DNA of 64,000 nt. It comes from Saccharibacillus sacchari DSM 19268. GTDB taxonomy: Bacteria > Bacillota > Bacilli > Paenibacillales > Paenibacillaceae. Below the pieces are notes generated by a model. The model worked only from the letters and a program-made list of their open reading frames with translations. It was not told where the DNA came from and did not search any database. Position 1 is the first letter of the stretch, and every line of letters starts with the position of its first letter. The stretch is from the NCBI RefSeq assembly GCF_000585395.1, contig NZ_KK073875.1, forward strand, positions 657,211 through 721,210. The letters are read 5' to 3'. The translations under genes were made by a program, and so were the position numbers. This document shows positions 26,656 through 34,432 of this stretch, in pieces.

Positions 26656-26733
26656 GTTTCCCCCTTTTGATTCGACTTCGGGTACAGCCTTCGTTTTCCG
26701 TCTGACTCAGCGTCTGTCCCCGCCAATCGAAAC

Positions 26734-26773
26734 AAAAAAGCCCTTTCCGGGCCGCAGCCTGCAAAAAGAGCTT
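26734..26773 (-). terminator. Terminator in the btu leader
   Basis: On the minus strand AAGCTCTTT pairs with AAAGGGCTT (one G-U) and is followed by TTTTTTG. It lies between the cobalamin aptamer and btuF, where a riboswitch expression platform is expected; ligand binding would favour termination. Confidence 0.65.
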
Positions 26774-26889
26774 CATTCGGACGCACGCCAACAAAAGCCC
26801 ATACCCTGCTTCAAAAAGCGGGCGGGCCAAACATCGGCGTACGTGCATGGAGCGTTCTTTCCGCGAAGAACCGGACCGGCAACGGGTCT

Positions 26890-27092
26890 GCGAGGCAGGT
26901 CTCCTGACTCACGGGCCGATCGGCACCCCCGTTGATGCGCGGATTGCTCGCACGCTATACGATGATGGATCAGATGAATCGGAATCCGCCTTCTCGCACG
27001 CTTTCGGCGCACAATGGCTCGTTGGATTCCACCCGTGTTACAGTGGCGGGACCGTGCCGGACTTGCACCGGCTTCCCTTTTAACCCCAGCAG
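26890..27092 (-). promoter_or_regulatory. Cobalamin riboswitch upstream of btuFCD
   Basis: The minus strand carries the conserved aptamer blocks in order: GGGAAGCCGGTGCAAGTCCGG, then CGGTCCCGCCACTGTAA (27055-27037), a variable middle, and the B12 box AGTCAGGAGACCTGCC (26910-26894). Spacing and order match the known RNA. It should repress btuFCD when adenosylcobalamin is plentiful, probably through the terminator at 26734-26773. Confidence 0.92.
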
Positions 27093-27256
27093 TGATCCGG
27101 ACTTCGGTTATTGACCTAAAGTTCGGTTCAGCCGCTTGGGACCTCGACAGCTGTACATCTATGAAATCGTGAAGGTCCGTTTATCGGAACCTCGTCCCCC
27201 GATTATAGAGGATTGCCGGCACGCGCACAATATGGATAACTGGGCGTAAACCACAT

Positions 27257-27309
27257 AAAAAACCGCTTTGCGCCTCTCCTTCTTTTCGGAGTCCCGCAAA
27301 ACGGTTTTT
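27257..27309. terminator. Bidirectional terminator-like hairpin
   Basis: AAAAAACCG..TTGCG pairs with CGCAAAACGGTTTTT, with an inner CTCC/GGAG. It follows the stop of the 62-aa minus-strand gene and isolates the B12 operon. Confidence 0.75.
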
Positions 27310-27352
27310 GTTCAAAAGATTAAAATCGGGTCACAGCGTCCGCTCCATGTTG

Positions 27353-27541
27353 CTACTTGCGCATATTTTGAGTATCTTTGAGCCTGTTTTGCTGATCGAG
27401 CATTTGGTCCTTGGTGGCTTCGATTCCTTCCGGAACCGTTTTTCCCGTTCCTTCCACCTGGTTCTCCACAAAATTTCTCAACTGTCCGCCATGCTCGCTT
27501 TCCTTTTTCCGGTCAAGCAGTGCTTTGGCTTTTTCGTCCAT
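27353..27541 (-). CDS. Small hydrophilic hypothetical protein
   Basis: 62 aa, highly charged with no Cys and no membrane segment (MDEKAKALLDRKKESEHGGQ; ends NRLKDTQNMRK). A GGAGG lies 11 bases before the ATG and a terminator follows the stop, so it is probably a real gene. The composition resembles small stress-related or spore-associated Bacillales proteins, but no family was recognised. Confidence 0.6.
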   Translation of the reverse strand: MDEKAKALLDRKKESEHGGQLRNFVENQVEGTGKTVPEGIEATKDQMLDQQNRLKDTQNMRK

Positions 27542-27816
27542 GATGTGTTCAACCTCCTATGCGCTGTCCGCTTCTCGCGTCCGTCGCCTATTGGTGTTGG
27601 GTGAAGATAGTTATGTATTACCCTCTTGCGTCGTCTCAAACCAATAACATCCAAATTTCCGGCATAACTCTGCAACACGCATAAAAAAGTCCGGTTTTCC
27701 GCCCCGTAATCTTTCTCCGGTACTGGTCTTCCCCGATTTGTATGGTTTACAATGATAGAGGCGAATCAGTATGTACACCGAACGCTTACCACTCTGTCAA
27801 AACGGGAGGCCATACC

Positions 27817-28821
27817 ATGCTTTTTATCGACAATCAGGGCATTAACGATCCGCGGATCAACCTGGCCATCGAAGAATTCGTGCTGCGTCATCTACCGATG
27901 GACGGCGACAGCTACTTGCTGTTCTACATCAACGAACCGTCGATCATCATCGGCAAGCATCAGAACACGGTCGAAGAGATCAATGCGGAGTACGTAAAAG
28001 AAAACGGGATCCACGTCGTGCGTCGTTTGTCCGGCGGCGGCGCGGTCTATCACGATCTGGGCAACCTGAACTTCAGTTTCCTGACCCAAGATGACGGCCA
28101 GTCGTTCCACAATTTCCGCAAGTTCACGCTGCCGATGACCGAAGCGCTGCGCGAGCTGGGCGTCGAAGCCGAGCTGTCCGGCCGTAACGATCTTCAAGTC
28201 GGGGAAAAGAAAATCTCGGGCAACGCCCAGTTTTCCACGCGCGGACGCATGTTCAGCCACGGCACGCTCATGTTCGACTCCGAGCTGGACAACGTGCATT
28301 CGGCATTGAAAGCGAACCCGGAGAAATTCAAGTCCAAAAGCACGAAATCGGTCCGCAGCCGCGTTGCCAACATCTCGGAGTTCATGAACGAGAAGCTGAC
28401 GATGCAGGAGTTCAAGGACAACATCCTGCGCCATATTTTCAAAGTTGAGCCGAATGAAGTCCCGCAATACGTGCTGACCGAAGAGGATTGGAAAAAGATC
28501 CATGAGATTTCGGAAGAACGCTACCGGAATTGGGATTGGAACTACGGCCAGTCGCCGGAATATAACGTCAAGCACGCGAAAAAATTCCCGGTAGGCATTA
28601 TCGATCTGCGCATGGACGTGAAAAACGGCCATATCGAGGACATCACGATCTTCGGCGATTTCTTCGGCGTGGGCGATGCGTCCGAAGTGTCGGATCTGCT
28701 TCGCGGCAAGCGCTACGAGGAATCCGAAATCCGCGCCGCGCTTGAAGGCGTGAACCTGAAACATTATTTCGGCAACATCGAGACGGAAGACTTTATCGGA
28801 CTGGTGTTCTTGGAAGACTAA
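27817..28821 (+). CDS. Lipoate-protein ligase A (LplJ-like)
   Basis: 334 aa. It activates lipoate with ATP and attaches it to Lys of E2 and GcvH domains. The N-terminal catalytic domain includes VRRLSGGGAVYHDLGNLNFS (lipoyl-AMP binding), GRNDLQVGEKKISGNAQ with the catalytic Lys, and LMFDSELDNVHSALK. The C-terminal accessory domain is present (YGQSPEYNVKHAKKFPVGII). ATG 27817 is chosen because GGGAGG lies 7 bases upstream; an in-frame start at 27742 has no such site. It is followed 30 bases later by the HAD gene. Confidence 0.93.
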   Translation: MLFIDNQGINDPRINLAIEEFVLRHLPMDGDSYLLFYINEPSIIIGKHQNTVEEINAEYVKENGIHVVRRLSGGGAVYHDLGNLNFSFLTQDDGQSFHNFRKFTLPMTEALRELGVEAELSGRNDLQVGEKKISGNAQFSTRGRMFSHGTLMFDSELDNVHSALKANPEKFKSKSTKSVRSRVANISEFMNEKLTMQEFKDNILRHIFKVEPNEVPQYVLTEEDWKKIHEISEERYRNWDWNYGQSPEYNVKHAKKFPVGIIDLRMDVKNGHIEDITIFGDFFGVGDASEVSDLLRGKRYEESEIRAALEGVNLKHYFGNIETEDFIGLVFLED

Positions 28822-28851
28822 AAAAATACAGATCGAAACAGGAGAGAAACC

Positions 28852-29652
28852 ATGACTTACAAATTGATTGCAATCGACATCGACGACACGCTGATTAACG
28901 ACGACAAACAGGTGACGCCCGCGACTCAAGCCGCTCTGGAGCAAGCGGTCGAAGCAGGCGTTGTGGTGACGCTGGCAACCGGACGCGCTTACGCTTCCGC
29001 GAAGCAGCTTGCCGCTCAGACCGGATTGAATGTGCCGATCATCACGTATCAAGGCGCATTGGTGAAAAACCTGCTAGACGGCAAAGTGCTGCTGGAACGT
29101 CACGTTCCGGTCGAAGCCGCGCTCAAACTGGGCAAATACTGCCTGGAAAACAATCTTCATTTGCAAACGTATATCGACGACAAGCTGTACGCGCGCGAAG
29201 AAAACGAAAAGCTGGTCGCTTACGCCCAGTTGAACAATACGCAATTCTACTTGGAACCTGATTTCGAGAAGCTGTTCTCGCAGCCGACGCCGAAAATGCT
29301 GATCATCGACGATCCGGCGTTCCTGGACGAATTGGCACCGAAGCTGCACGAATTGCTCGGCGACCAGGTGCATATCACGAAGTCGAAGCCGCATTTCCTC
29401 GAAATCATGCACCATGAAGGCACGAAAGGACATGCTTTGGCTTTCCTGGCCGACTACTTCGGCTGCACGTTGGAAGAATGCATCGCGATCGGCGACTCGT
29501 GGAACGACCACGAGATGCTGGAAGCCGCAGGTCTCGGCGTAGCGATGGGCAATGCGATCGAGCCGCTGAAAGCGATCGCCGATTTCATTTCCGCAAGCAA
29601 CAACGAAGACGGCGTGAAAGTCGTGATCGATAAATTCGTGCTGAATAAATAG
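28852..29652 (+). CDS. Cof-type HAD-IIB phosphatase
   Basis: 266 aa. Motif I IAIDIDDTLINDD starts at residue 5 with the nucleophile and acid/base Asp pair. Motif II is VVTLATGRAYASAKQL. A C2B cap covers about 85-190, and motifs III/IV are KGHALAFLADYFG and IAIGDSWNDHEMLEAAG. It belongs to the YidA/YwpJ-type sugar-phosphate phosphatases; the substrate is not readable. A ribosome binding site GGAGAGAA precedes the ATG. It is probably co-transcribed with the lipoate ligase gene. Confidence 0.92.
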   Translation: MTYKLIAIDIDDTLINDDKQVTPATQAALEQAVEAGVVVTLATGRAYASAKQLAAQTGLNVPIITYQGALVKNLLDGKVLLERHVPVEAALKLGKYCLENNLHLQTYIDDKLYAREENEKLVAYAQLNNTQFYLEPDFEKLFSQPTPKMLIIDDPAFLDELAPKLHELLGDQVHITKSKPHFLEIMHHEGTKGHALAFLADYFGCTLEECIAIGDSWNDHEMLEAAGLGVAMGNAIEPLKAIADFISASNNEDGVKVVIDKFVLNK

Positions 29653-29659
29653 ACCTGAC

Positions 29660-29694
29660 AAAGCCCGGAAGCGATATGCTTCCGGGCTTTTTTT
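29660..29694 (+). terminator. Intrinsic terminator after the HAD phosphatase gene
   Basis: AAAGCCCGGAAGC pairs perfectly with GCTTCCGGGCTTT and is followed by a run of T. It may also serve the converging gene at 29731. Confidence 0.9.
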
Positions 29695-29730
29695 CGTTTC
29701 TGACGATTCTCAACTGTCTAGGGCATGTTT

Positions 29731-30915
29731 TCAATAAATGCTGAACGAATGAATCGGTTCCCCGTCGTATTCGTAGCGGAACACGAGCAAAGCGCTTTTC
29801 CAGTGGTAGATCATCACGTAACCGCCTTCCAATTCATCCTCGTATTCTTCTTGCGGGGTTCCCAGCCATTCTTTCACTTGATGAGTTCGCATGAACGTTC
29901 CGTTCAACTGGGTAGTCAGCTCTCCGACCCGTGCATGGGCAGGAATTTTGCCTTGATACATGTAATCGTTAAAGCCGACCCACAAGTTTCCGTAACCGAA
30001 ATAACCGCCCCATTCACCGTTTTCGACTTTTTTGGGACTGCCCATGATCGAACGGACTTGTTTTTCCGTCATGCCGATCTTTACCTGGGGTTGGCCGTGC
30101 AGCACGTGCTTTAAGGCGGACTGCTTGATCGAATCAAGCAGCGCATGCGCACCCTGTCCGGTCGGCCAGGCATTGGACGGCGCATACAAATCGTCGACGT
30201 GCCGCAGCTTCAATTGCTTGAGATCCAGCTTATAGATATCGAACCGGTAACGGCCCGAAGAATTGTCGTAAACCCGTGTCTGAATCCGATCGCCGTTTAA
30301 TCCCCTCATCGCGTTTTTCGGAGCAGCCGCAATTTCCTTGCCCCAAATGCTGCCGTTGCCGTCGGTAACACCGAGAGAATGCAATATTCCTCCGGTAATC
30401 GCGAATCCTTGGATCAGGTTTACGTTGGAGCTTGCGGCTTCGGACAGAAACAGCAGATCCGGCCGATTCTTGCCGTCTCCCGGCAACCGGAAGCTTTCAT
30501 TGCGAGTGGCGTTGAACGAATAGAAGTTCAGGTTGATATTTTGCACGGTTCCCGTCTTTTGCCCGTTTTTCAACAATGCCGCTCGGTACGTGCCGGAATA
30601 AATGACATCTCCTGCGTTCGCTCCGGCCCAGGCTTCGTTCTGCGTCGTTACCGTTTTTTTCTCGTCGGTTGCGAACAGGTATAGCGTATATAACTGCTTT
30701 TTTTCATCCCGCATCGGAAAATACAAACGGCTGATCGATTTCAGCTTAGTCGCATCGATCGTCGCGCCTGCCGCTTCCGCCTGCGCGGCAGGCCAGAACG
30801 CAACAGCGGACAACACGAGAATCAAGCTCAATAACAGTGCAAGCCCCCGTGTTGTTTTCAGATTTTTCCCACTCCTTGAATACAACGCGTACGTTGCTTT
30901 TCGGTCTTTCGTCAT
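29731..30915 (-). CDS. Secreted protein of unknown function with SmpA/DUF4309-like C-terminus
   Basis: 394 aa. A signal sequence is present: basic N-terminus, hydrophobic stretch LALLLSLILVLSAVAFWPA and the cleavage-like AQAEAAG near residue 48. The middle is beta-rich. The C-terminal third contains QVKIGMTEKQVRSIMGSPKK and later EWLGTPQEEYEDELEGGYVM. Both have the pattern GMTxxxVxxxLGxP seen in SmpA/OmlA and Bacillus YjgB-like domains, so two tandem copies are likely. The role is unknown; it is probably exported and not lipid-anchored. Confidence 0.75.
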   Translation of the reverse strand: MTKDRKATYALYSRSGKNLKTTRGLALLLSLILVLSAVAFWPAAQAEAAGATIDATKLKSISRLYFPMRDEKKQLYTLYLFATDEKKTVTTQNEAWAGANAGDVIYSGTYRAALLKNGQKTGTVQNINLNFYSFNATRNESFRLPGDGKNRPDLLFLSEAASSNVNLIQGFAITGGILHSLGVTDGNGSIWGKEIAAAPKNAMRGLNGDRIQTRVYDNSSGRYRFDIYKLDLKQLKLRHVDDLYAPSNAWPTGQGAHALLDSIKQSALKHVLHGQPQVKIGMTEKQVRSIMGSPKKVENGEWGGYFGYGNLWVGFNDYMYQGKIPAHARVGELTTQLNGTFMRTHQVKEWLGTPQEEYEDELEGGYVMIYHWKSALLVFRYEYDGEPIHSFSIY

Positions 30916-31007
30916 TCTGTTTCATCTCCTCTATTATGTATGCTCGCGATCTTCCTCTAACGTACCAGCTTACCATATTCGTACAAATCAGAGGTACATA
31001 TTTATGC

Positions 31008-31040
31008 AAAAAAAGCCCGAAAGCGATTAGGCTTCCGGAC
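31008..31040 (-). terminator. Terminator of the 112-aa membrane protein gene
   Basis: On the minus strand GTCCGGAAGC pairs with GCTTTCGGGC (with G-U pairs) and is followed by TTTTTTTGC. Confidence 0.7.
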
Positions 31041-31087
31041 TCGATTCATCTATTCCATATCGCTCATCCCGATCAACAACGCCCGCA

Positions 31088-31426
31088 TTACGAGGACACG
31101 GAACTGCTTTTGCCTTTTCGTCCACCGTACAAACGCATTGCCCAAGCCACAATGGCCCAGCCCAGACTTACGGCCATCAACGGGAACATCACCAGTAACG
31201 GAATATCGATCATCGCTCCGATATAATCGGGATTGAATAACTGATAGATCCATCCCGGTAAAGTGGCCAAAAGGCCGACCGCGAGCAATACTCCGCAGCT
31301 GATCCAAGCCCGGCGCGAGAAACGCATCGCTGCGGCGATCAGAGCCAGCAAAATGAGCAGCTCAGCTATCCAGATTAAACGAAACAACGGATCGGGAAAT
31401 GCTTCGGCAGGGTTAATTAACCACAT
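31088..31426 (-). CDS. Small integral membrane protein, unknown function
   Basis: 112 aa with three membrane segments: LFRLIWIAELLILLALIAAA (about 14-34), AWISCGVLLAVGLLATLPGW (about 40-59) and IDIPLLVMFPLMAVSLGWAI (about 73-92). The tail is basic and Ser-rich. No family was recognised. It has its own terminator and stands alone between a secreted protein and the GH88 gene. Confidence 0.7.
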   Translation of the reverse strand: MWLINPAEAFPDPLFRLIWIAELLILLALIAAAMRFSRRAWISCGVLLAVGLLATLPGWIYQLFNPDYIGAMIDIPLLVMFPLMAVSLGWAIVAWAMRLYGGRKGKSSSVSS

Positions 31427-31547
31427 GGCCTCTTCTCCCCTTCCTTATTCAAATGCCCGTTCATGCCACGCAGCCTTACTTCTTCTCAACGTCCAAAAGC
31501 TGCATGTACGAATACTTACCCGCATACAGACCGCCGACACTTCCACC

Positions 31548-32789
31548 CTACTCCGTCTTCTCAAAGAGTCCCGGGTATCCGCGAAGCTTCGCCAATGCCT
31601 CCGCAAAGAAATAATCGCCATAAATAATCGGAACGTTCAGGTGGCGGCGCTCCGGGTAATGCACCGTGCCTTTCACCAACAGACCCTCTTCGTGATCCGG
31701 CGTTGAGAAGTTCTGATGCAAACCGTGCAGCAAGCTGGACGCGCTCTCCCGGAAAAAAGCTCCGCGGGACGAATGACGTGCCAGCTCCAACAAGCCGCTT
31801 GCCGCAATGGCCGCTGCGGACGAATCCCAAGCGACGCGATGGTCTTTCGTCGCGCGGAAATCCCAAACGGGAACGATATCCTGACCGAGCTGCTCCAAGA
31901 AGAAGTCAGCGATGCCTTCGGCAGCCGCCAAATACTGAGGCTTTCCCGTATAGCCGTAAGAAAGAGCAAACCCGTGCAGCGCCCAAGCGGTACCGCGTGC
32001 CCAAGCCGATCCTTCCGCAAAGCCCTGACCGCCATGCTCCTTCAGCTTCATCCCCGTCTCCGGATCGAATTCGATAGCATGGCAAACGGAATGATCATGC
32101 CGCACAAAATACTTCAGCACCATATCCGCATGCAGCATCGCGACTTGTTTGAAGCGCGGATCATTCGTTTCTTCCGACGCCCAATACAGCAGCGGCAGGT
32201 TCATCATGCAGTCGATAATCGCAACGCCGCGCGTGTCCATATTTCGTCCTTCAAAGTTCCAGGCACGGATATAATGGCCTTGAACATTGAAGCGTGCCAG
32301 AAGCAAATTCGCAGCCAGCAGCCCGCGACGGCGCGATTCGCGATCGGCGTTCAATTTGTAATTGGCGACGCCTGTCGGCAGCCATAAAAAACCGAGATCA
32401 TGATCGACCTGTTCCGGATCGCGCAGCACCTGCTCCAACTGCCGCTCGCATTCATCGGCAATTCGGCTCAGCCGTTCGTCCGCCCTATCCTGTTCGATCA
32501 GGCGCAGAATGCCCGGCCAAAATCCGGCGGTCCACCAACCGGGCGACTCTTGATCGTAACGACCGTTCGGCGCCGCGTGCGGGAAGGAAGCTCCGATTCG
32601 CTCGGCCAACTTTTGCGTCTTTTGCAGCATATGTTCCCAGGCTTCGTTTACCCACGGGTCTTTTGATGAAGCAGAAGAAAGAGCCGCTTCGAATTGGGAA
32701 TCCCTTGATCGGCCGGCCATGCGCGGGTCCACTTCTCCGATCGTCGTACCGATATGGGCGTCAGGCCGCTCTTGTTCGTCTTTGCCCAT
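31548..32789 (-). CDS. GH88 unsaturated glucuronyl hydrolase with an extra N-terminal segment
   Basis: 413 aa. GH88 enzymes cleave unsaturated uronic acids from lyase products, in the cytoplasm. The (alpha/alpha)6-barrel starts near residue 50 (WEHMLQKTQKLAERIGASFP; ESPGWWTAGFWPGILRL). The two key Asp lie in DHDLGFLWLPTG and DTRGVAIIDCMMN, and GSAWARGTAWALHGFA is also typical. The first 45 residues are extra and contain RPDAHIGTTIGEVDPRMA, which closely matches the 96-aa protein encoded immediately upstream. GGAG 8 bases before ATG 32789 supports this start. Confidence 0.88.
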   Translation of the reverse strand: MGKDEQERPDAHIGTTIGEVDPRMAGRSRDSQFEAALSSASSKDPWVNEAWEHMLQKTQKLAERIGASFPHAAPNGRYDQESPGWWTAGFWPGILRLIEQDRADERLSRIADECERQLEQVLRDPEQVDHDLGFLWLPTGVANYKLNADRESRRRGLLAANLLLARFNVQGHYIRAWNFEGRNMDTRGVAIIDCMMNLPLLYWASEETNDPRFKQVAMLHADMVLKYFVRHDHSVCHAIEFDPETGMKLKEHGGQGFAEGSAWARGTAWALHGFALSYGYTGKPQYLAAAEGIADFFLEQLGQDIVPVWDFRATKDHRVAWDSSAAAIAASGLLELARHSSRGAFFRESASSLLHGLHQNFSTPDHEEGLLVKGTVHYPERRHLNVPIIYGDYFFAEALAKLRGYPGLFEKTE

Positions 32790-32794
32790 CCCGC

Positions 32795-33085
32795 TTACTC
32801 CGTATCTTCGGTCGGCCGATCGAACGGTTTCCGGCTTGCGTCTTCTTCGTCATGCTCCTTTTTGAAAGCTGAAGCCGCTTCCGCCATGCGGGGATCGACT
32901 TTTCCCGGCGTCGTGCCTTCATGGAAGTCCGGTCGTTCGCCGAGAGGCGTTTCTTCTTCGGCATGCGTAGGATGCATGGAGCTGTCGTCTCTGAGGTTGG
33001 TAGGATCGTCTTCCGTCGGATCGAGTCTTTCTTCCAAAGGATCACTGTTGTGCGGATTCTTCTTTTCGTATTCGGTCATGTTCAT
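32795..33085 (-). CDS. Small acidic hydrophilic protein, partner of the GH88 gene
   Basis: 96 aa, rich in Glu, Asp, Pro and His, with no Cys and probably disordered. The segment RPDFHEGTTPGKVDPRMAEA (about 50-70) recurs at the N-terminus of the GH88 protein encoded 5 bases downstream. A GGAGGG precedes the start (rc of ccctcc). The family was not recognised; a short adaptor or stress protein is possible. Confidence 0.65.
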   Translation of the reverse strand: MNMTEYEKKNPHNSDPLEERLDPTEDDPTNLRDDSSMHPTHAEEETPLGERPDFHEGTTPGKVDPRMAEAASAFKKEHDEEDASRKPFDRPTEDTE

Positions 33086-33116
33086 ATCCCTCCGTCAATC
33101 GAATTGAGTTGCTGTT

Positions 33117-33896
33117 TCATGTTCCCAACTTTACGCGAAGTCCGGTTCTGGCTGCCGATACGCGCTCGGGAAGATCGGATAATCGATTCAGGTCGACGTC
33201 ATGCGACATATGGGTATAAATGGTCTGCTTCGGCCGAACTTCCTGCAATAACTCTGCCGCTTCGCGCATATCGTATACCGAACGCGTCGAATATTCTGCG
33301 TCTTCTTGGACGAAGCTCGTTCCAAGCACCAGCAGATCGGCGCTTCGCATAGGCTGAATCTCCTCTGCGGACAGCCCGATCGAGTCGGGACAGTACACCC
33401 AGGAGAAGGTTTCTTTTTCTAACCTATATGCATACGAATACCCGTTCTTGCCGTGATTGACCCTCCAACCTGCAATCGACCAGCCGCCCAGCATCAACCC
33501 GGGCTCGACCCGGATCAGCTCCAAATTGCGCTCCAGCCACGGATATCGCTCCGCAATCGCTTCCAACACTTCGCCGGGAGCGTAAAGTTTGCCTTGCGTT
33601 CCCGTCCAACGACATTGATCCGCCCACTCGGGCAGCCCGCCGATATGATCGAAATGCGGATGCGTGACCAAGATCGTATCCACCGTCCGAATGCTTCCGG
33701 CCTCCATCTGCACCCGCCAATCCGGACCGCAGTCGATCAAAAACCGCCGTTCCCCGTCTTCTACCGACACTAACGAACGCAGCCGCCGATTAACTCCGGT
33801 TGTTCTCGCCTCCTCGCATACGATGCACTCGCAATACACCCGAGGAACCCCCATCGCGTCTCCCGTCCCCCAAAAAACCAATTCGTCTTCCGCCAT
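33117..33896 (-). CDS. PhnP-like MBL-fold metallohydrolase
   Basis: 259 aa. The metallo-beta-lactamase motif is THPHFDHIGG. Near the N-terminus VYCECIVCEEA gives the Cys cluster CxCxxC that binds an extra zinc in PhnP. FLIDCGPDW, VNHGKNGYSYAY and YTHMSHDVDLN complete the fold. PhnP hydrolyses cyclic phosphodiesters in C-P lyase pathways, and relatives have other substrates. No C-P lyase gene lies in the window, although phnDCEE is 20 kb away. ATG 33896 is preferred over GTG 33905, which abuts the ribosome binding site. Confidence 0.85.
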   Translation of the reverse strand: MAEDELVFWGTGDAMGVPRVYCECIVCEEARTTGVNRRLRSLVSVEDGERRFLIDCGPDWRVQMEAGSIRTVDTILVTHPHFDHIGGLPEWADQCRWTGTQGKLYAPGEVLEAIAERYPWLERNLELIRVEPGLMLGGWSIAGWRVNHGKNGYSYAYRLEKETFSWVYCPDSIGLSAEEIQPMRSADLLVLGTSFVQEDAEYSTRSVYDMREAAELLQEVRPKQTIYTHMSHDVDLNRLSDLPERVSAARTGLRVKLGT

Positions 33897-34007
33897 TGCT
33901 CTCACCTTTCCGTTGCATGCTGTCTGATATTCTTCAAATTATAACCCAAATTCTCCTCTGTAAAAAAGTTCGCGATCTTTTAAGATCCTATTCGTTGAAC
34001 GAACAAA

Positions 34008-34105
34008 AGGGCTGCGGGAAAAATTCGTTCGCGACGCTGTCTCACGCAGAAAGCTTACGCTTTCCGCGTTCAAAGGCGTCGCTCACTGAATTTCTCCATC
34101 CGCCT
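34008..34105. repeat. Structured dispersed repeat family 1, copy 4 (short loop)
   Basis: Outer GGGAAAAATTC/GAATTTCTCC (34016-34026, 34088-34097, one mismatch); middle CGACGC/GCGTCG (34032-34037, 34076-34081); inner CGCAGAAAGC/GCTTTCCGCG (34045-34054, 34059-34068) with loop TTAC. The unpaired TGTCTCAC and GTTCAAAGGCG segments are the same as in copies 1 and 3, while the long AT-rich loop is missing. Confidence 0.8.
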
Positions 34106-34175
34106 CCGGTGGTTTGTTCTGAAAAAGTATAGGACGTTTTTTGGGTACTAAAAAAAATTCAGTAAGTTAAAGATA

Positions 34176-34221
34176 CAAAAAACGTCGGATTTGCAGTATA
34201 AGTGCAAACCCGACGTTTTTA
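34176..34221. terminator. Bidirectional terminator-like hairpin after the sulfate operon
   Basis: AAAAAACGTCGG-TTGCA pairs with TGCAA-CCGACGTTTTT (two-base bulges). On the minus strand it ends in TTTTTTG and could terminate the cysTWA-sbp transcript about 210 bases after its last gene. Confidence 0.75.
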
Positions 34222-34341
34222 AAATATCGTTTAACATACGGTTGTAGAATCGTATCTGCTTATACCTCATTCAAATTAAAAAAATAGGACAACTACTACT
34301 CTCTTTTCCCTTCCCTAAAAAAAACGCGGACGATCGAACAC

Positions 34342-34421
34342 GGCGCGGTGATTTCGAATTGAGCGACTTTCGGCTTTCCGCCAGGAAAACGAGCATAAGC
34401 GAAAGTCGAAATCACCGCGCC
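34342..34421. repeat. Long palindrome after the sulfate-binding protein gene
   Basis: Perfect 16-bp arms GGCGCGGTGATTTCGA (34342-34357) and TCGAAATCACCGCGCC (34406-34421) enclose a second perfect stem CGACTTTCG/CGAAAGTCG (34364-34372, 34400-34408) and a 27-base loop. It lies 12 bases from the sbp stop codon and could protect the mRNA 3' end or act as a terminator. Confidence 0.75.
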
Positions 34422-34432
34422 GCGCCCCCCGT

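Noticed and set aside
26690..27110. Several open frames of 60-180 codons on both strands
   Set aside because: They lie across the cobalamin riboswitch and its terminator, which explain the sequence conservation better.
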